The notes under the pieces were generated by a model. That model made no database searches. It was not told where the DNA came from and was given only the letters and a program-made list of their open reading frames with translations. Positions 26,709-35,973 of a DNA stretch of 64,000 nt are shown piece after piece. The DNA lies in contig NZ_CP081297.1 of assembly GCF_019711355.1 (NCBI RefSeq), positions 248,001-312,000 on the forward strand, given 5' to 3'. This DNA comes from Qipengyuania psychrotolerans (lineage in GTDB: Bacteria > Pseudomonadota > Alphaproteobacteria > Sphingomonadales > Sphingomonadaceae). Position 1 is the first letter of the stretch. Each line of letters starts with the position of its first letter. The position numbers and the translations under genes were made by a program.

Positions 26709-27251
26709 CTATTTCGGCGCAAGTACCATCAGCATCTGGCGGCCTTCGAGCCGCGGAAAGCTTTCGACCTTGGCGATTTCTTCCACGTCGTCACGCACGC
26801 GGTTGAGGAGGTCCATCCCCAGCTGCTGGTGCGCCATTTCACGGCCGCGGAAGCGCAGGGTGCACTTCACCTTGTCCCCGTTTTCGATGAACTTCACGAC
26901 GTTGCGCATCTTCACGTCATAGTCGTGGGTGTCGATGTTCGGGCGCATCTTGACCTCTTTGATATCCTGGGTCTTCTGCGTTTTCCGCGCGAGGTTTGCC
27001 TTCTTCTGCGCCTCGTAGCGATATTTGCCGACGTCGAGGAACTTGCACACAGGCGGGTCTGCGCTGGGTGATACCTCGACGAGGTTGAGGCCGAGCTCAT
27101 TGGCCTGTTCGGTCGCTTCGCGGGTGAACATCACCCCAAGGTTTTCGCCTTCGTGATCGATCACGCGGACCTTGGGGACATTGATCATGTTATCGTAGCG
27201 CGGGCCGCTTTTCACGGGCATTTGCATGCTGCGCCGGGGAGGACGGGCTAT
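26709..27251 (-). CDS. infC: Translation initiation factor IF-3
   Basis: A 180-residue IF-3 with both domains: the N-domain (VRVIDHEGENLGVMFTREA, then the GLNLVEVSPSADPPVCK segment) and the C-domain (KEVKMRPNIDTHDYDVK, then KVKCTLRFRGREM). The perfect ribosome site AAAGGAG at 27266-27260 is followed eight bases later by ATA in frame at 27251, so I infer an AUA start. The next in-frame ATG, 24 bases downstream at 27227, has no ribosome site. Rare start codons are a known device by which IF-3 controls its own synthesis. Confidence 0.9.
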   Translation of the reverse strand: MARPPRRSMQMPVKSGPRYDNMINVPKVRVIDHEGENLGVMFTREATEQANELGLNLVEVSPSADPPVCKFLDVGKYRYEAQKKANLARKTQKTQDIKEVKMRPNIDTHDYDVKMRNVVKFIENGDKVKCTLRFRGREMAHQQLGMDLLNRVRDDVEEIAKVESFPRLEGRQMLMVLAPK

Positions 27252-27331
27252 GGGGCAATCTCCTTTGTGTGCCTCTAATATGCGGTCCATGTAGGCGTAG
27301 TTCCGCAGATTCGGAAGGGGTTTGCCGCCGA

Positions 27332-27360
27332 GTAGCCCTAAAAACCGACAACGCAGTCAA
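27332..27360 (-). promoter_or_regulatory. Candidate infC promoter
   Basis: TTGACT (27360-27355) and GGCTAC (27337-27332) are separated by 17 bases on the minus strand, upstream of infC. The -35 is a close match to sigma-70 consensus; the -10 is weak. It abuts the stop codon of pdeM, so infC and pdeM would be separate units. Confidence 0.3.
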
Positions 27361-27361
27361 T

Positions 27362-28066
27362 TCAGGCTGCGCTATTCCACAAATTGAACCGCGCCAGCTG
27401 GCCTTTCGCGGGCACGACTGCGTCAATCCGGTCTGCCGGTTGGAGCGCTTTGAGGATGGCCGGGTCTGCCGCGTTCATCCCGCCGGTATAAGCGCCGAAC
27501 GCGGGCAAGATCATGCGGCCGGAAGGCTTGCCGTCGGCGCCGTCGTTCGCGCTCACTACCGCACAGGGGCGGCGAATGTGCCGGCGGTGCACGGTCAGCT
27601 GAATGCGCGGATGGTAGTGGCCGGACAGTTCGGGGCGCAGTTCCCCCGGCTTGGCGCGGTGTCTCAAGATCGTGCCGCCAATTTCCAGTTCTTCCGCCAG
27701 CGTGCCGCCGCATCGTGCATCCATGTCGGGATCGTGATTGCCGGTGATCCAGACCCAGTCGACCGCCTTGGTGAGCGCTTCCAGCATTCCGCATGCATGG
27801 GGTTCGAGCCGCGTCGATCCAGCCGAATCGTGAAAATTGTCGCCCAGTGTGATGACCCGCCTCGCGCCTGTTTCACGAATGGCGAGAGCAACCCGCTCCA
27901 GCGTTTCGCGGCTGTCGTATGGCGGGATCATCTGGCCATGACCTGCGAAATAGCTGCCCTTTTCCAGATGCAGGTCGGCGACCAGCAACGCGCGTTCGCG
28001 CGGCCAGTAAAGGGCGCGGCCTTCAGTGAGGAGCCATTCCTCGCCAGCGAACGAAAGGGGAACCAT
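27362..28066 (-). CDS. pdeM: Ligase-associated DNA damage response endonuclease PdeM
   Basis: A 234-residue calcineurin-type metallophosphoesterase. The metal ligands are in order: ADLHLEKG near residues 30-37, TLGDNFHDS near residues 73-81, ITGNHDPD near residue 107, and SGHYHPR near residue 148. The size and the EEWLLTEGRALYWP N-terminus match the PdeM group that is usually linked to a DNA ligase and an Lhr-like helicase; those are not in this window, so the repair role is inferred. It diverges from hemF with 45 bases to the chosen hemF start. Confidence 0.85.
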   Translation of the reverse strand: MVPLSFAGEEWLLTEGRALYWPRERALLVADLHLEKGSYFAGHGQMIPPYDSRETLERVALAIRETGARRVITLGDNFHDSAGSTRLEPHACGMLEALTKAVDWVWITGNHDPDMDARCGGTLAEELEIGGTILRHRAKPGELRPELSGHYHPRIQLTVHRRHIRRPCAVVSANDGADGKPSGRMILPAFGAYTGGMNAADPAILKALQPADRIDAVVPAKGQLARFNLWNSAA

Positions 28067-28111
28067 GCGCCGCTATTGCCGTAGCCGCCGGTGAATGGCA
28101 AGGCTCCTTTC

Positions 28112-28969
28112 ATGACCGATTGGACCCAGAAAACCGAAGAGGCGCGTAGCTGGTTCGAAACCCTTCGCGACCGTATCTGCGCCGAATTCGAAAGCATCGA
28201 GCGCGAAGCCGGATCGGACGCCAGTTTCCAGTACGACAAATGGGACCGCGAGGAAGAGGGCAATCCCGATCCCGGCGGCGGGACACGCGGCTTGATGAAA
28301 GGCAAGGTTTTCGAGAAGGTCGGCGTCAATGTATCGACGGTTCGCGGCAAGTTCGCGCCCGAGTTCGCTGGTTCCATCAACGGTGCCACTGCCGAAAACC
28401 CCGGCTTTTCCGCGACCGGCATCAGCCTGGTGGCCCACATGGCGAACCCTCATGTGCCAGCGGTCCATATGAACACACGGTTCCTGACCACCAGCAAATC
28501 ATGGTTCGGAGGCGGGGCGGATCTCAACCCGCCAATTCCTTACGAGGAAGACACCGCTGACTTCCACGCACGCTTCCGCGCTGCCTGTGCAGGTCATAAC
28601 CCGACCTATTACGACCGGTTCAAGAAGTGGGCGGATGAATATTTCTACATCCCGCACCGGGGTGTGCACCGCGGGGTGGGGGGAATCTTCTACGATCATC
28701 TCGAATGCGAGGACGAGGCCGCGTTCGAACGCAATCTCGCCTTCACGAAAGACGTTGGCGAGGCGTTCCTCGACATCTTCCCGAAGCTTGTCCGCCGACG
28801 GATGGAAAGTGAATTCACCGAAGCTGACAAGCAGCAGCAGCTCGAATGGCGCGGACGCTATGCCGAATTCAATCTCGTATACGACCGGGGCACATTGTTC
28901 GGCCTCAAGACCGGCGGCAATATCGACGCCATCCTGATGAGCCTCCCGCCCGAGGCGACGTGGAGCTAG
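28112..28969 (+). CDS. hemF: Oxygen-dependent coproporphyrinogen III oxidase
   Basis: A 285-residue enzyme that decarboxylates coproporphyrinogen III to protoporphyrinogen IX in haem synthesis. It has the characteristic ENPGFSATGISLVAHMANPH region, VHMNTRF and WFGGGADLNPP near residue 135, and FYIPHRGVHRGVGGIFYDHL near residues 180-200. The ATG at 28112 is preceded by AAGGCTCC; an in-frame GTG 21 bases earlier is possible. The next gene starts inside its last codons. Confidence 0.95.
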   Translation: MTDWTQKTEEARSWFETLRDRICAEFESIEREAGSDASFQYDKWDREEEGNPDPGGGTRGLMKGKVFEKVGVNVSTVRGKFAPEFAGSINGATAENPGFSATGISLVAHMANPHVPAVHMNTRFLTTSKSWFGGGADLNPPIPYEEDTADFHARFRAACAGHNPTYYDRFKKWADEYFYIPHRGVHRGVGGIFYDHLECEDEAAFERNLAFTKDVGEAFLDIFPKLVRRRMESEFTEADKQQQLEWRGRYAEFNLVYDRGTLFGLKTGGNIDAILMSLPPEATWS

Positions 28970-29826
28970 GCGCTGGCGATCTGACCGCCTTTGAGGGGCG
29001 TGCCAGGCAAATCAACTATGCCGCAGTGCCGCAACTGCACTTTCTGGGAGACTATCGCCGCGACTTGCCAGTCAGCCTGACGCGCATGATGGAAAATGCA
29101 TACGACTGGGAACACCTGCCCTTCGTCCACCCGTCTTCCTTCGCGGATATCGCATTGGTGGAGCAGGGGGCATGGGGCTGGCGCTGCATGGCCGCCCTAC
29201 CGGGAGGCGGGGGCGAGCAGGCGGTCGAACTGCTGGTCGACAAGCAGAAGCACTATTGGGCAACAACCGTTGTGCGCGGCTTTGGCGAGGGTGTGCAGAT
29301 CCATACGCAGGCGGCGGCCAACCGAGGCCGGGCGGGCATCGCGATCGAAGTGCGCTTCTACCTGCCGCACCCCCCGGAGAGCGAGCAGCAAGGCTTGATG
29401 ATCCTCGCAGCACTTCGAATGCAGTATGCGAAGCTGTATGACGAAGACGAGGCGCTAATGACGGCGCGTCAGAACGCGTTGGATATGCATCGCGGCAAGA
29501 CCACAAGTCTGCTTGAGCATGGCCGCGATCTCGGACTCGCCATTACGATGGACCGCGAAGCGCCGAACCTGGTGAAGAGTGAAAACGGCGACGTCGTTGT
29601 TCGCTGGCACGGTGGCGGATGGATCGCTCATCAGGCGAAGTGTCCGCATATGCTGGGTCCTCTAAACAACGTTGAAGTCGAGGGCGGCAGTCTCGTTTGT
29701 CCCTGGCATGGCTATCGCTTTTCGCTGAGCGACGGGCGCGAGGCCGAAGCGAGATGCCCCTCTCTCAAACTTGCGAGGCTTGCGCAGGATGATGACGGCA
29801 GGCTCTTGGTCACGAGTCCCGGCTAG
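28960..29826 (+). CDS. Rieske oxygenase-like protein with inverted domain order
   Basis: A 288-residue protein starting at a GTG that overlaps the hemF stop by ten bases, with GAGG five bases before it. The N-terminal part carries ENAYDWEHLPFVHPSSF, in which Asp49, His52 and His57 match the D-x2-H-x4-H mononuclear-iron motif of ring-hydroxylating oxygenases. The Rieske 2Fe-2S motif is at the C-terminus: Cys228-x-His230 and Cys247-x2-His250. Standard oxygenase alpha subunits have the Rieske domain first, so this looks like a permuted arrangement. No reductase is nearby. Substrate unknown; the link with hemF could hint at a pigment or tetrapyrrole role, but that is speculation. Confidence 0.75.
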   Translation: MELGAGDLTAFEGRARQINYAAVPQLHFLGDYRRDLPVSLTRMMENAYDWEHLPFVHPSSFADIALVEQGAWGWRCMAALPGGGGEQAVELLVDKQKHYWATTVVRGFGEGVQIHTQAAANRGRAGIAIEVRFYLPHPPESEQQGLMILAALRMQYAKLYDEDEALMTARQNALDMHRGKTTSLLEHGRDLGLAITMDREAPNLVKSENGDVVVRWHGGGWIAHQAKCPHMLGPLNNVEVEGGSLVCPWHGYRFSLSDGREAEARCPSLKLARLAQDDDGRLLVTSPG

Positions 29827-29842
29827 GACCGTGCTCCCCTGA

Positions 29843-30703
29843 TCACTCAGCCGGACCCCAAACGCGGACCCAATCCACCAGCATCGCAACTTTACCGGAC
29901 TGAACGGCTTCTACCGTGTCAGCGGGAACGCCGGAATAAGGTTCTTCAATCCGGTTGGTTTTGAAGGGATAAGCGCCGCCCATGGCGAAATTCAGGATCA
30001 GGTACTTCTCGTTGTCGAACCGCCATTTGCCGTAGTTTTCTACCATCGGACGGGTGACGCGGTAGGTGACATGGTCATCCACCAGGAACTCGATCTTGTC
30101 CTCGCTCCACTCGACGGCGTAGTTGTGCCATTCGGTCACATCGAGGCCTTCAGGGAAGAAGAACTTGTTCACCAGCGGGGTTTCGCCGGAATAGCCGGGG
30201 CCGTGAAGTGCCACGCCGATCCAGTCTTTCTCTCCGACGTATTCCATGATGTCGATTTCGCCGGTTTCCGGCCATTTGCCGTTGCCGAGCAGCCAAAAAG
30301 CGGGCCACACGCCGACATTGGCAGGCATTTTGATGCGCGCTTCGGCGCGGCCATAAGTGAAGTCGAACTTGCCCTGAGTTTCGATCCTTCCGGATACGAA
30401 CGGGGCATTGCGATCCTTGTTCGGATCAACGCCGGGGCTGAAAACGGGGCGCAACATCAAGACGCCACCTTCAGCACCTGAAATGCCGTCGATAAAGCCA
30501 ATCACGGCCGGGTCGTCGACATACATCTGTTGTTCGTTATTGACCCAGAAATCGAGACCGATCGTAATCCACTTCTCGCGGTCGAGTTCGCCCGAATTAA
30601 ACTCATCTGCGAACAGCAGTTCGCGCTCGGCCGGTTCCTGCGCCGCGGCGCTGAATGGAGTGAGCGCAAGCGTTGCGGCGATTAGCGGCAAGATCGTCTT
30701 CAT
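29843..30703 (-). CDS. Glycoside hydrolase family 16 (beta-glucanase-like)
   Basis: A 286-residue exported glycosidase. The signal peptide is MKTILPLIAATLALTPFSAAAQ, cut near residue 22. The GH16 catalytic motif GEIDIMEYVG has its nucleophile at Glu149, assisting Asp151 and acid/base Glu154. Aromatic residues WPAFWLLG just before it are typical of laminarinase-type members. GGAGGG precedes the ATG at 30703. It probably cuts a beta-1,3- or mixed-linkage glucan, such as algal laminarin, outside the cytoplasm. Confidence 0.92.
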   Translation of the reverse strand: MKTILPLIAATLALTPFSAAAQEPAERELLFADEFNSGELDREKWITIGLDFWVNNEQQMYVDDPAVIGFIDGISGAEGGVLMLRPVFSPGVDPNKDRNAPFVSGRIETQGKFDFTYGRAEARIKMPANVGVWPAFWLLGNGKWPETGEIDIMEYVGEKDWIGVALHGPGYSGETPLVNKFFFPEGLDVTEWHNYAVEWSEDKIEFLVDDHVTYRVTRPMVENYGKWRFDNEKYLILNFAMGGAYPFKTNRIEEPYSGVPADTVEAVQSGKVAMLVDWVRVWGPAE

Positions 30704-30862
30704 GGGGTAGCCCTCCGGTTTGTTAACGTTCTCATGCCCTAATTTATGCAGCATTTCCAGTGCCGCGGGTACGTTTGCATGGTTGGCTCTGGTCTGGCGG
30801 CAGGGAATGCGTAATAGGTGCCCCATATTTCAATCAAGAACCCGACTTTTCCGGAGACAATC

Positions 30863-32761
30863 ATGCGCCGCATTGCCGCAACCCTGACCATCCTTCTGGC
30901 TACCACCGCCTGCCAGACGATGCCTCAATCCGGCACCTCGGCGGCGGAAGGCGCTACTCTTGCTGCTCCGATCCTGACCTCGCCGGAAGCAGTCGACACG
31001 CTGACCTATGCTAAACCCCAAATCGCACGGGTAACCCACGTCGCGCTCGATCTCGATCTCGATTTTGCGGCCAGGCGCGTCGCCGGTTCGGCGCAGCTGA
31101 GCGTGCTCGCAGCCAAGGATGCGGACGAGCTGATTCTCGATTCCAACGGCCTGCTGATCGAACGGATTACCGACAGTGCCGGACGCGATCTCGCCTTCAC
31201 CGTGGGCGAAACTGAAGTCGAGGGCGGCAAGGGAGCACCGCTTTCGATCGCCATCGGCGATGCTCGCAGCATCCGCATTGATTACCGCGCACCGCAGGAT
31301 GCGAGTGCTCTGCAATGGCTCACACCGCAGCAGACTTCCGGCGGAGAGCATCCGTACCTGTTCAGCCAAGGTCAGGCGATCCTCAACCGCACGTGGATAC
31401 CGACTCAGGACAGCCCCGGAATTCGCCAGACATGGGAGGCGCGCATAACGGCTCCCAAACCGCTCGACGTGGTCATGAGCGGGGTTCAGCAGGGCGAACC
31501 GGAAGATCTGGGTGATGGCCGCCGCGCGTTCCGGTTCCTGATGGACAAGCCGGTTCCGCCTTATCTCATCGCGATCGCGGCAGGCGATATCGACTTCAAG
31601 GCAATCGGTCCGCGGACCGGCGTCTGGGCAGAGCCTTCCGTACTGGAGAATGCCTATCAGGAGGTTGCCGATACCGAGGAAATGGTGGTCGCAGCCGAAG
31701 CGCTCTACGGCGAATATCGCTGGGGACGCTATGACATGATCGTCCTGCCCCCGGCATTTCCGTACGGGGGCATGGAAAACCCTGTGATGACCTTCCTCAC
31801 GCCAACTTTCATCGCTGGCGACCGTTCGAATAACGGCCTCGTTGCGCACGAACTTGCCCATAGCTGGTCGGGCAATCTGGTCACCAACGCCGTGTGGGGC
31901 GACAGTTGGCTCAACGAGGGTGTCACGACCTATTTCGAAAATCGCATCGTCGAAGCGGTCTACGGAAAGAAGCGTGCACAGCAGGAAGCGGCGCTGATGT
32001 TCGCCAATATCGAGGAGGTGTTGGGCGAGGTCGGTGCAGATGCTCCGGGCACGGCGCTCAGCACCGAGGGTGAGTATGAACTTGGCAGCGCGATCGCCTA
32101 TGACAAGGGCGCATTCTTCCTCCTGACGGTCGAGAATATCGTGGGCCGCGAGCGGTTCGATGCGTGGCTGCGCCAGTGGTTCGACAACCACGCGTTCGAA
32201 CCTGCCACCAGCGAGATGTTCTACGAAGACATGATGGAGAACCTCGTCGCCTCCGAACGCGAGGCGAAGGCGCTGATGCTCCGCGAGTGGATTTTTGAAC
32301 CGGGCCTCCCGTCGAATGTCGCGAAACCAGATCCGTCGGCTTTCTCCGAGGTCGATGCAGCGGTGAGCGATTATGCGCGAATGCAGACTATCCCTGCCGC
32401 ATATCCGGGCTGGACTGCGGCTGAGCAGATGCGGTTCCTCGACAGCGTGCCCGCCGAGCTTCCAGCCAGCCAGCTTGCCGCGCTCGATACTGCACTGGGC
32501 CTTTCGGACACTGGGAATAACGAGATCCTTTTCCTCTGGCTCGAGATGGCGCTGGAAAACCGGTACGAGCCCGCCGTTCCCCAGGCCGAAGAGTTCCTCG
32601 CCCGCGTCGGTCGGGCCAAATTCGTCCGTCCGCTATTCCAGGTCCTGTGGGACCAGGGCGACTGGGGCCGACCTGTCGCGCAGCGCATCTATGCCAAGAC
32701 CCGTGACAACTATCATTCGGTGACACGTGCAGGAGTGGATCGGATATTGGCGGCAGAATGA
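30863..32761 (+). CDS. M1 family metallopeptidase, lipoprotein
   Basis: A 632-residue zinc aminopeptidase related to leukotriene A4 hydrolase/aminopeptidase B. The signal ends in the lipobox ATTAC (Cys17), so it should be membrane-anchored in the periplasm. The substrate-binding GGMEN motif precedes the zinc site HELAH (His329, Glu330, His333) and the third ligand Glu352 in WLNEG. A C-terminal all-helical domain (about 480-632) completes the LTA4H architecture. GGAGAC supports the start at 30863. It is divergent from the GH16 gene. Confidence 0.92.
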   Translation: MRRIAATLTILLATTACQTMPQSGTSAAEGATLAAPILTSPEAVDTLTYAKPQIARVTHVALDLDLDFAARRVAGSAQLSVLAAKDADELILDSNGLLIERITDSAGRDLAFTVGETEVEGGKGAPLSIAIGDARSIRIDYRAPQDASALQWLTPQQTSGGEHPYLFSQGQAILNRTWIPTQDSPGIRQTWEARITAPKPLDVVMSGVQQGEPEDLGDGRRAFRFLMDKPVPPYLIAIAAGDIDFKAIGPRTGVWAEPSVLENAYQEVADTEEMVVAAEALYGEYRWGRYDMIVLPPAFPYGGMENPVMTFLTPTFIAGDRSNNGLVAHELAHSWSGNLVTNAVWGDSWLNEGVTTYFENRIVEAVYGKKRAQQEAALMFANIEEVLGEVGADAPGTALSTEGEYELGSAIAYDKGAFFLLTVENIVGRERFDAWLRQWFDNHAFEPATSEMFYEDMMENLVASEREAKALMLREWIFEPGLPSNVAKPDPSAFSEVDAAVSDYARMQTIPAAYPGWTAAEQMRFLDSVPAELPASQLAALDTALGLSDTGNNEILFLWLEMALENRYEPAVPQAEEFLARVGRAKFVRPLFQVLWDQGDWGRPVAQRIYAKTRDNYHSVTRAGVDRILAAE

Positions 32762-32766
32762 TTGCG

Positions 32767-32791
32767 TGGGTTGCACGTGCTGGTGCACCCA
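32767..32791 (+). terminator. Possible stem-loop after the M1 peptidase gene
   Basis: TGGGTTGCAC and GTGCACCCA form a nine-bp stem with one bulged T and a six-base loop, starting five bases after the peptidase stop. There is no T tract, so intrinsic termination is uncertain. Confidence 0.3.
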
Positions 32792-32847
32792 TTGCCATTG
32801 AACGGTTTCTGAGAGTCGGTTAGACAGCAGGAGCAGGGAGAAATGCA

Positions 32848-33831
32848 TTGAAAGCAAGCCTTTCCGCCCGTTTTGCCCCGGCTGCGATCTTGCTGGTCCC
32901 GCTGCTAGCCATTATCGCTGCCCGCCTTGCCACGCATAGCGATCTTGCGGCGCGCCACCCGCGCACCGCAGCCCTGCTGTTCCTCTGGATCGCCGCCGAT
33001 GCCCTGACCTTGGCCGCGATTGCCAAGGCCCCAAAGCACCGCCCCGGCCTTCGTGTTCTGCTGGGCACGATCGCAGCGGGCTGTATCGTGGCGACGCTTG
33101 CCGCTGCGAGCCCGGTGCGCGAAGCCCTGCTCGACATGCGGTCGGTGGTGATCGCAATGGCGCTGACCGTAATCGCCTATGCCGGCTGGAGTGCTATCGA
33201 AGCATGGCACACCTACCGCCGCACCAGGTCTTTCGAAAAGGCGGCAAGCGAGGTGCTGCCTGCCAAATTGGTGCGCTTTGCGGCATTCGAAAGCGGCATG
33301 ATGCGTTTGGCGCTCTTCAAGTGGGGGGCGAAGCCGCTGGTACCCGCAGGCACGCAGGCTTTCGCCTATCACCGCGTAATCAACCCGATGATCGCGGTCT
33401 TCCTCGTCCTCCAGATGATCGAAATCGTGGTGGTGGACCTGCTTGTCAGCCATTGGAGCCGGCCTGCGGCAATCGTCCTTCTGGCCCTCGGTATCTGGGG
33501 AGCGCTGTTTCTGATCGCGCTGATGAAAGGCTTCCGGCTTTATCCCATCCTGCTCGGCCGGGAATTCGTGCGAGTGCGCGCCGGACTCCTGATCAATCTG
33601 CGCGTTCCGATCGATGCCATCGAGGCGCTGGAGCCGTCCATCACCAAGGCCGAGACCGATCGGGCGGAGGTCCTGAATGCCGCGATCCTGTCCCACCCCA
33701 ATGTGATCCTGCGCCTTCGCTCGCCCATCCCGCACACGGGCCTGTTCGGAAAAACGCGAAATATTGGGCGTATCGCCTTTCGCCTCGACCAGCCTGCGCC
33801 CTTTATCGAAGCACTTGAAGCCCGATTGTAG
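32848..33831 (+). CDS. Hypothetical membrane protein
   Basis: A 327-residue protein with a TTG start; GGGAG lies upstream and the nearby ATG is followed at once by a stop. Hydrophobic segments are at about residues 10-27, 40-58, 68-86, 97-115, 180-200 and 205-228. Between the fourth and fifth lies a soluble loop, and residues 230-327 look like a cytoplasmic beta-rich domain, possibly PH-like. No known domain is recognised. It lies between the M1 peptidase and rsh on the same strand. Confidence 0.75.
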   Translation: MKASLSARFAPAAILLVPLLAIIAARLATHSDLAARHPRTAALLFLWIAADALTLAAIAKAPKHRPGLRVLLGTIAAGCIVATLAAASPVREALLDMRSVVIAMALTVIAYAGWSAIEAWHTYRRTRSFEKAASEVLPAKLVRFAAFESGMMRLALFKWGAKPLVPAGTQAFAYHRVINPMIAVFLVLQMIEIVVVDLLVSHWSRPAAIVLLALGIWGALFLIALMKGFRLYPILLGREFVRVRAGLLINLRVPIDAIEALEPSITKAETDRAEVLNAAILSHPNVILRLRSPIPHTGLFGKTRNIGRIAFRLDQPAPFIEALEARL

Positions 33832-33879
33832 GATTTTTGCGTTGCATTGCAGCACGGTTTGCCCACATCGTGTTCAAGC

Positions 33880-35973
33880 ATGCTGCGCCAGTACGAACTT
33901 GTAGAGCGGGTCAAGGAATACGACCCTGACGCCGACGAGGCCATGCTTAACCGCGCCTACGTTTATACCGTACAGAAACACGGCACACAGACCCGGGCTA
34001 GCGGGGATCCCTATTTCAGCCATCCGGTCGAAGTCGCCGGATTGATGACCGACCTGAAACTCGATCAGGAAACCATCGCAACCGCCCTGCTGCACGATAC
34101 CGTCGAAGATACTCTCGCGACGATCGAGGATATCGAAAAGAACTTCGGAAGCGATGTTGCGCGCCTGGTGGACGGCGTGACCAAGCTCTCCAAGATCGAG
34201 CAGATGCCTGAAAACGAGCGCGCGGCGGAAAATCTGCGTAAGTTCCTTCTCGCCATGAGCGAGGATATTCGCGTGTTGCTGGTCAAGCTGGGTGACCGCT
34301 TGCACAACATGCGCACGCTGAACTTCATCAAGAACCCCGAAAAGCGCCAGCGCATCGCGCGCGAAACGATGGATATCTACGCTCCGCTGGCAGAACGGGT
34401 CGGCATGTACGAATACATGCGCGAAATGCAGATGCTGGCTTTTGAACAGCTCGAGCCAGAGGCCTTCGAGACGATCAATCAGCGCCTTGACCATATCCGC
34501 CAAGAAGACGGAGGCCAGGTCGATGCCATCGCACTGGATATGAAGCACGCGCTGGCCGAGGCCGGATTGCAGGTCGAGGTATCGGGACGCGAAAAGCACC
34601 CCTATTCAATCTGGCGCAAGATGGCCGAACGCCACGTCTCGTTCGAGCAGGTGACCGACATCATGGCGTTCCGGATCATTACCGAAAACGAGGCCGATTG
34701 TTACCGCGCTCTGGGTATCCTTCACACGACTTGGCAATTCCTGCCCGGACGGTTCAAGGATTATATCTCGACGCCCAAGACCAACGGGTACCGAAGCCTC
34801 CACACCTCGCTCATCTACGGCAAATCGATGCGCGTGGAGGTGCAGATCCGCACGCGCGATATGCACCAGACCAACGAATTCGGGCTGGCTGCGCATTGGG
34901 CATACAAGCAGGCAGACAAGCCGGATGGGCAAGTCGGCTGGCTGCGCGACCTGATCGAAATTGTCGACGCCAGTCATGATCCCGAGGAATTGCTCGAGCA
35001 TACGCGCATGGCGATCTACCAGGATCGTATCTTCGCGTTCACCCCCAAGGGCGCGCTCTTCCAGCTGCCCAAGGGCTCGACTGCGGTCGACTTTGCTTTT
35101 GCTGTTCACACCGATCTGGGCGGCGCGACCGTCGGTGCAAAGATCAACGGGCGGCATATGCCGCTTCGCACCCAGCTCAATAATGGCGACGTGGTCGAAA
35201 TTTTGAAGGGCAAGAATACCGAGCCGCAGATGAGCTGGCTGGGGTTTGTCGTGACCGGTAAGGCGCGCGCCGCGATCCGGCGCGCCGTGCGTCTGAAAGA
35301 ACGCGCTGAAATCGCGGAAATCGGACAGAAACTGTATGATGAAATCGCGACCCGCGTACCCGCCAAGATAGGCAAGAAGGCCCTTCGCGAAGCGGTGAAG
35401 CGGCTTGAAATGGAAGATGACGAAGAGCTCTTCTATGCCATCGGTTCGGCCAACATCGGTGACCGTGATGTTATGGAGGCGCTGGTTCCGGGCTGTACCG
35501 AAAGCCTGGGTGAAGATGATGCCGAATGGCTGCGCAGTGGGAAGTCGATCTCGATCCGCGGCCTGACTGCAGGGGTAGGGTTCCAGCTGGCCGAATGCTG
35601 TCACCCGGTTCCGGGAGACCGCATCGTCGGATTGCGCAAACCCAACGAAGGCGTGGAAGTCCACACTATCGATTGTCACCAGCTTGCCAGCGGGATCGAT
35701 CACGACTGGCTGGATCTGAGCTGGGGCAAGCGTTCGCGCGGCGCAGTCGGACGGCTTCGGGTCACGCTATATGACCGGCCGGGTACGCTGGCAGACATGG
35801 CAGGGATCTTTGCGAAGAACGTGGTCAATGTGAAAAGCCTCGAGCAGGTGCAGCTGGACCATCCATTCACGACCTACGAGGTAGATCTCGAAGTTCAGGA
35901 CCTTGCCCATGTGACACGCATCCTCAGCGCGTTGAGGGCCAGCGATTCTGTTGCACAGGCAGAACGCGCATGA
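33880..35973 (+). CDS. rsh: Bifunctional (p)ppGpp synthetase/hydrolase Rsh
   Basis: A 697-residue RelA/SpoT homologue. The HD hydrolase domain is intact (HPVEVAGLMTDL, then LLHDTVEDT with His72-Asp73), and the synthetase domain has RFKDYISTPKTNGYRSLHTS and VEVQIRTRDMH, so both activities are expected. TGS (about 390-450) and a C-terminal ACT domain follow. As the only such gene seen here it is probably the stringent-response enzyme. The stop overlaps the ATG of a small VOC protein gene (ATGA). Confidence 0.95.
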   Translation: MLRQYELVERVKEYDPDADEAMLNRAYVYTVQKHGTQTRASGDPYFSHPVEVAGLMTDLKLDQETIATALLHDTVEDTLATIEDIEKNFGSDVARLVDGVTKLSKIEQMPENERAAENLRKFLLAMSEDIRVLLVKLGDRLHNMRTLNFIKNPEKRQRIARETMDIYAPLAERVGMYEYMREMQMLAFEQLEPEAFETINQRLDHIRQEDGGQVDAIALDMKHALAEAGLQVEVSGREKHPYSIWRKMAERHVSFEQVTDIMAFRIITENEADCYRALGILHTTWQFLPGRFKDYISTPKTNGYRSLHTSLIYGKSMRVEVQIRTRDMHQTNEFGLAAHWAYKQADKPDGQVGWLRDLIEIVDASHDPEELLEHTRMAIYQDRIFAFTPKGALFQLPKGSTAVDFAFAVHTDLGGATVGAKINGRHMPLRTQLNNGDVVEILKGKNTEPQMSWLGFVVTGKARAAIRRAVRLKERAEIAEIGQKLYDEIATRVPAKIGKKALREAVKRLEMEDDEELFYAIGSANIGDRDVMEALVPGCTESLGEDDAEWLRSGKSISIRGLTAGVGFQLAECCHPVPGDRIVGLRKPNEGVEVHTIDCHQLASGIDHDWLDLSWGKRSRGAVGRLRVTLYDRPGTLADMAGIFAKNVVNVKSLEQVQLDHPFTTYEVDLEVQDLAHVTRILSALRASDSVAQAERA

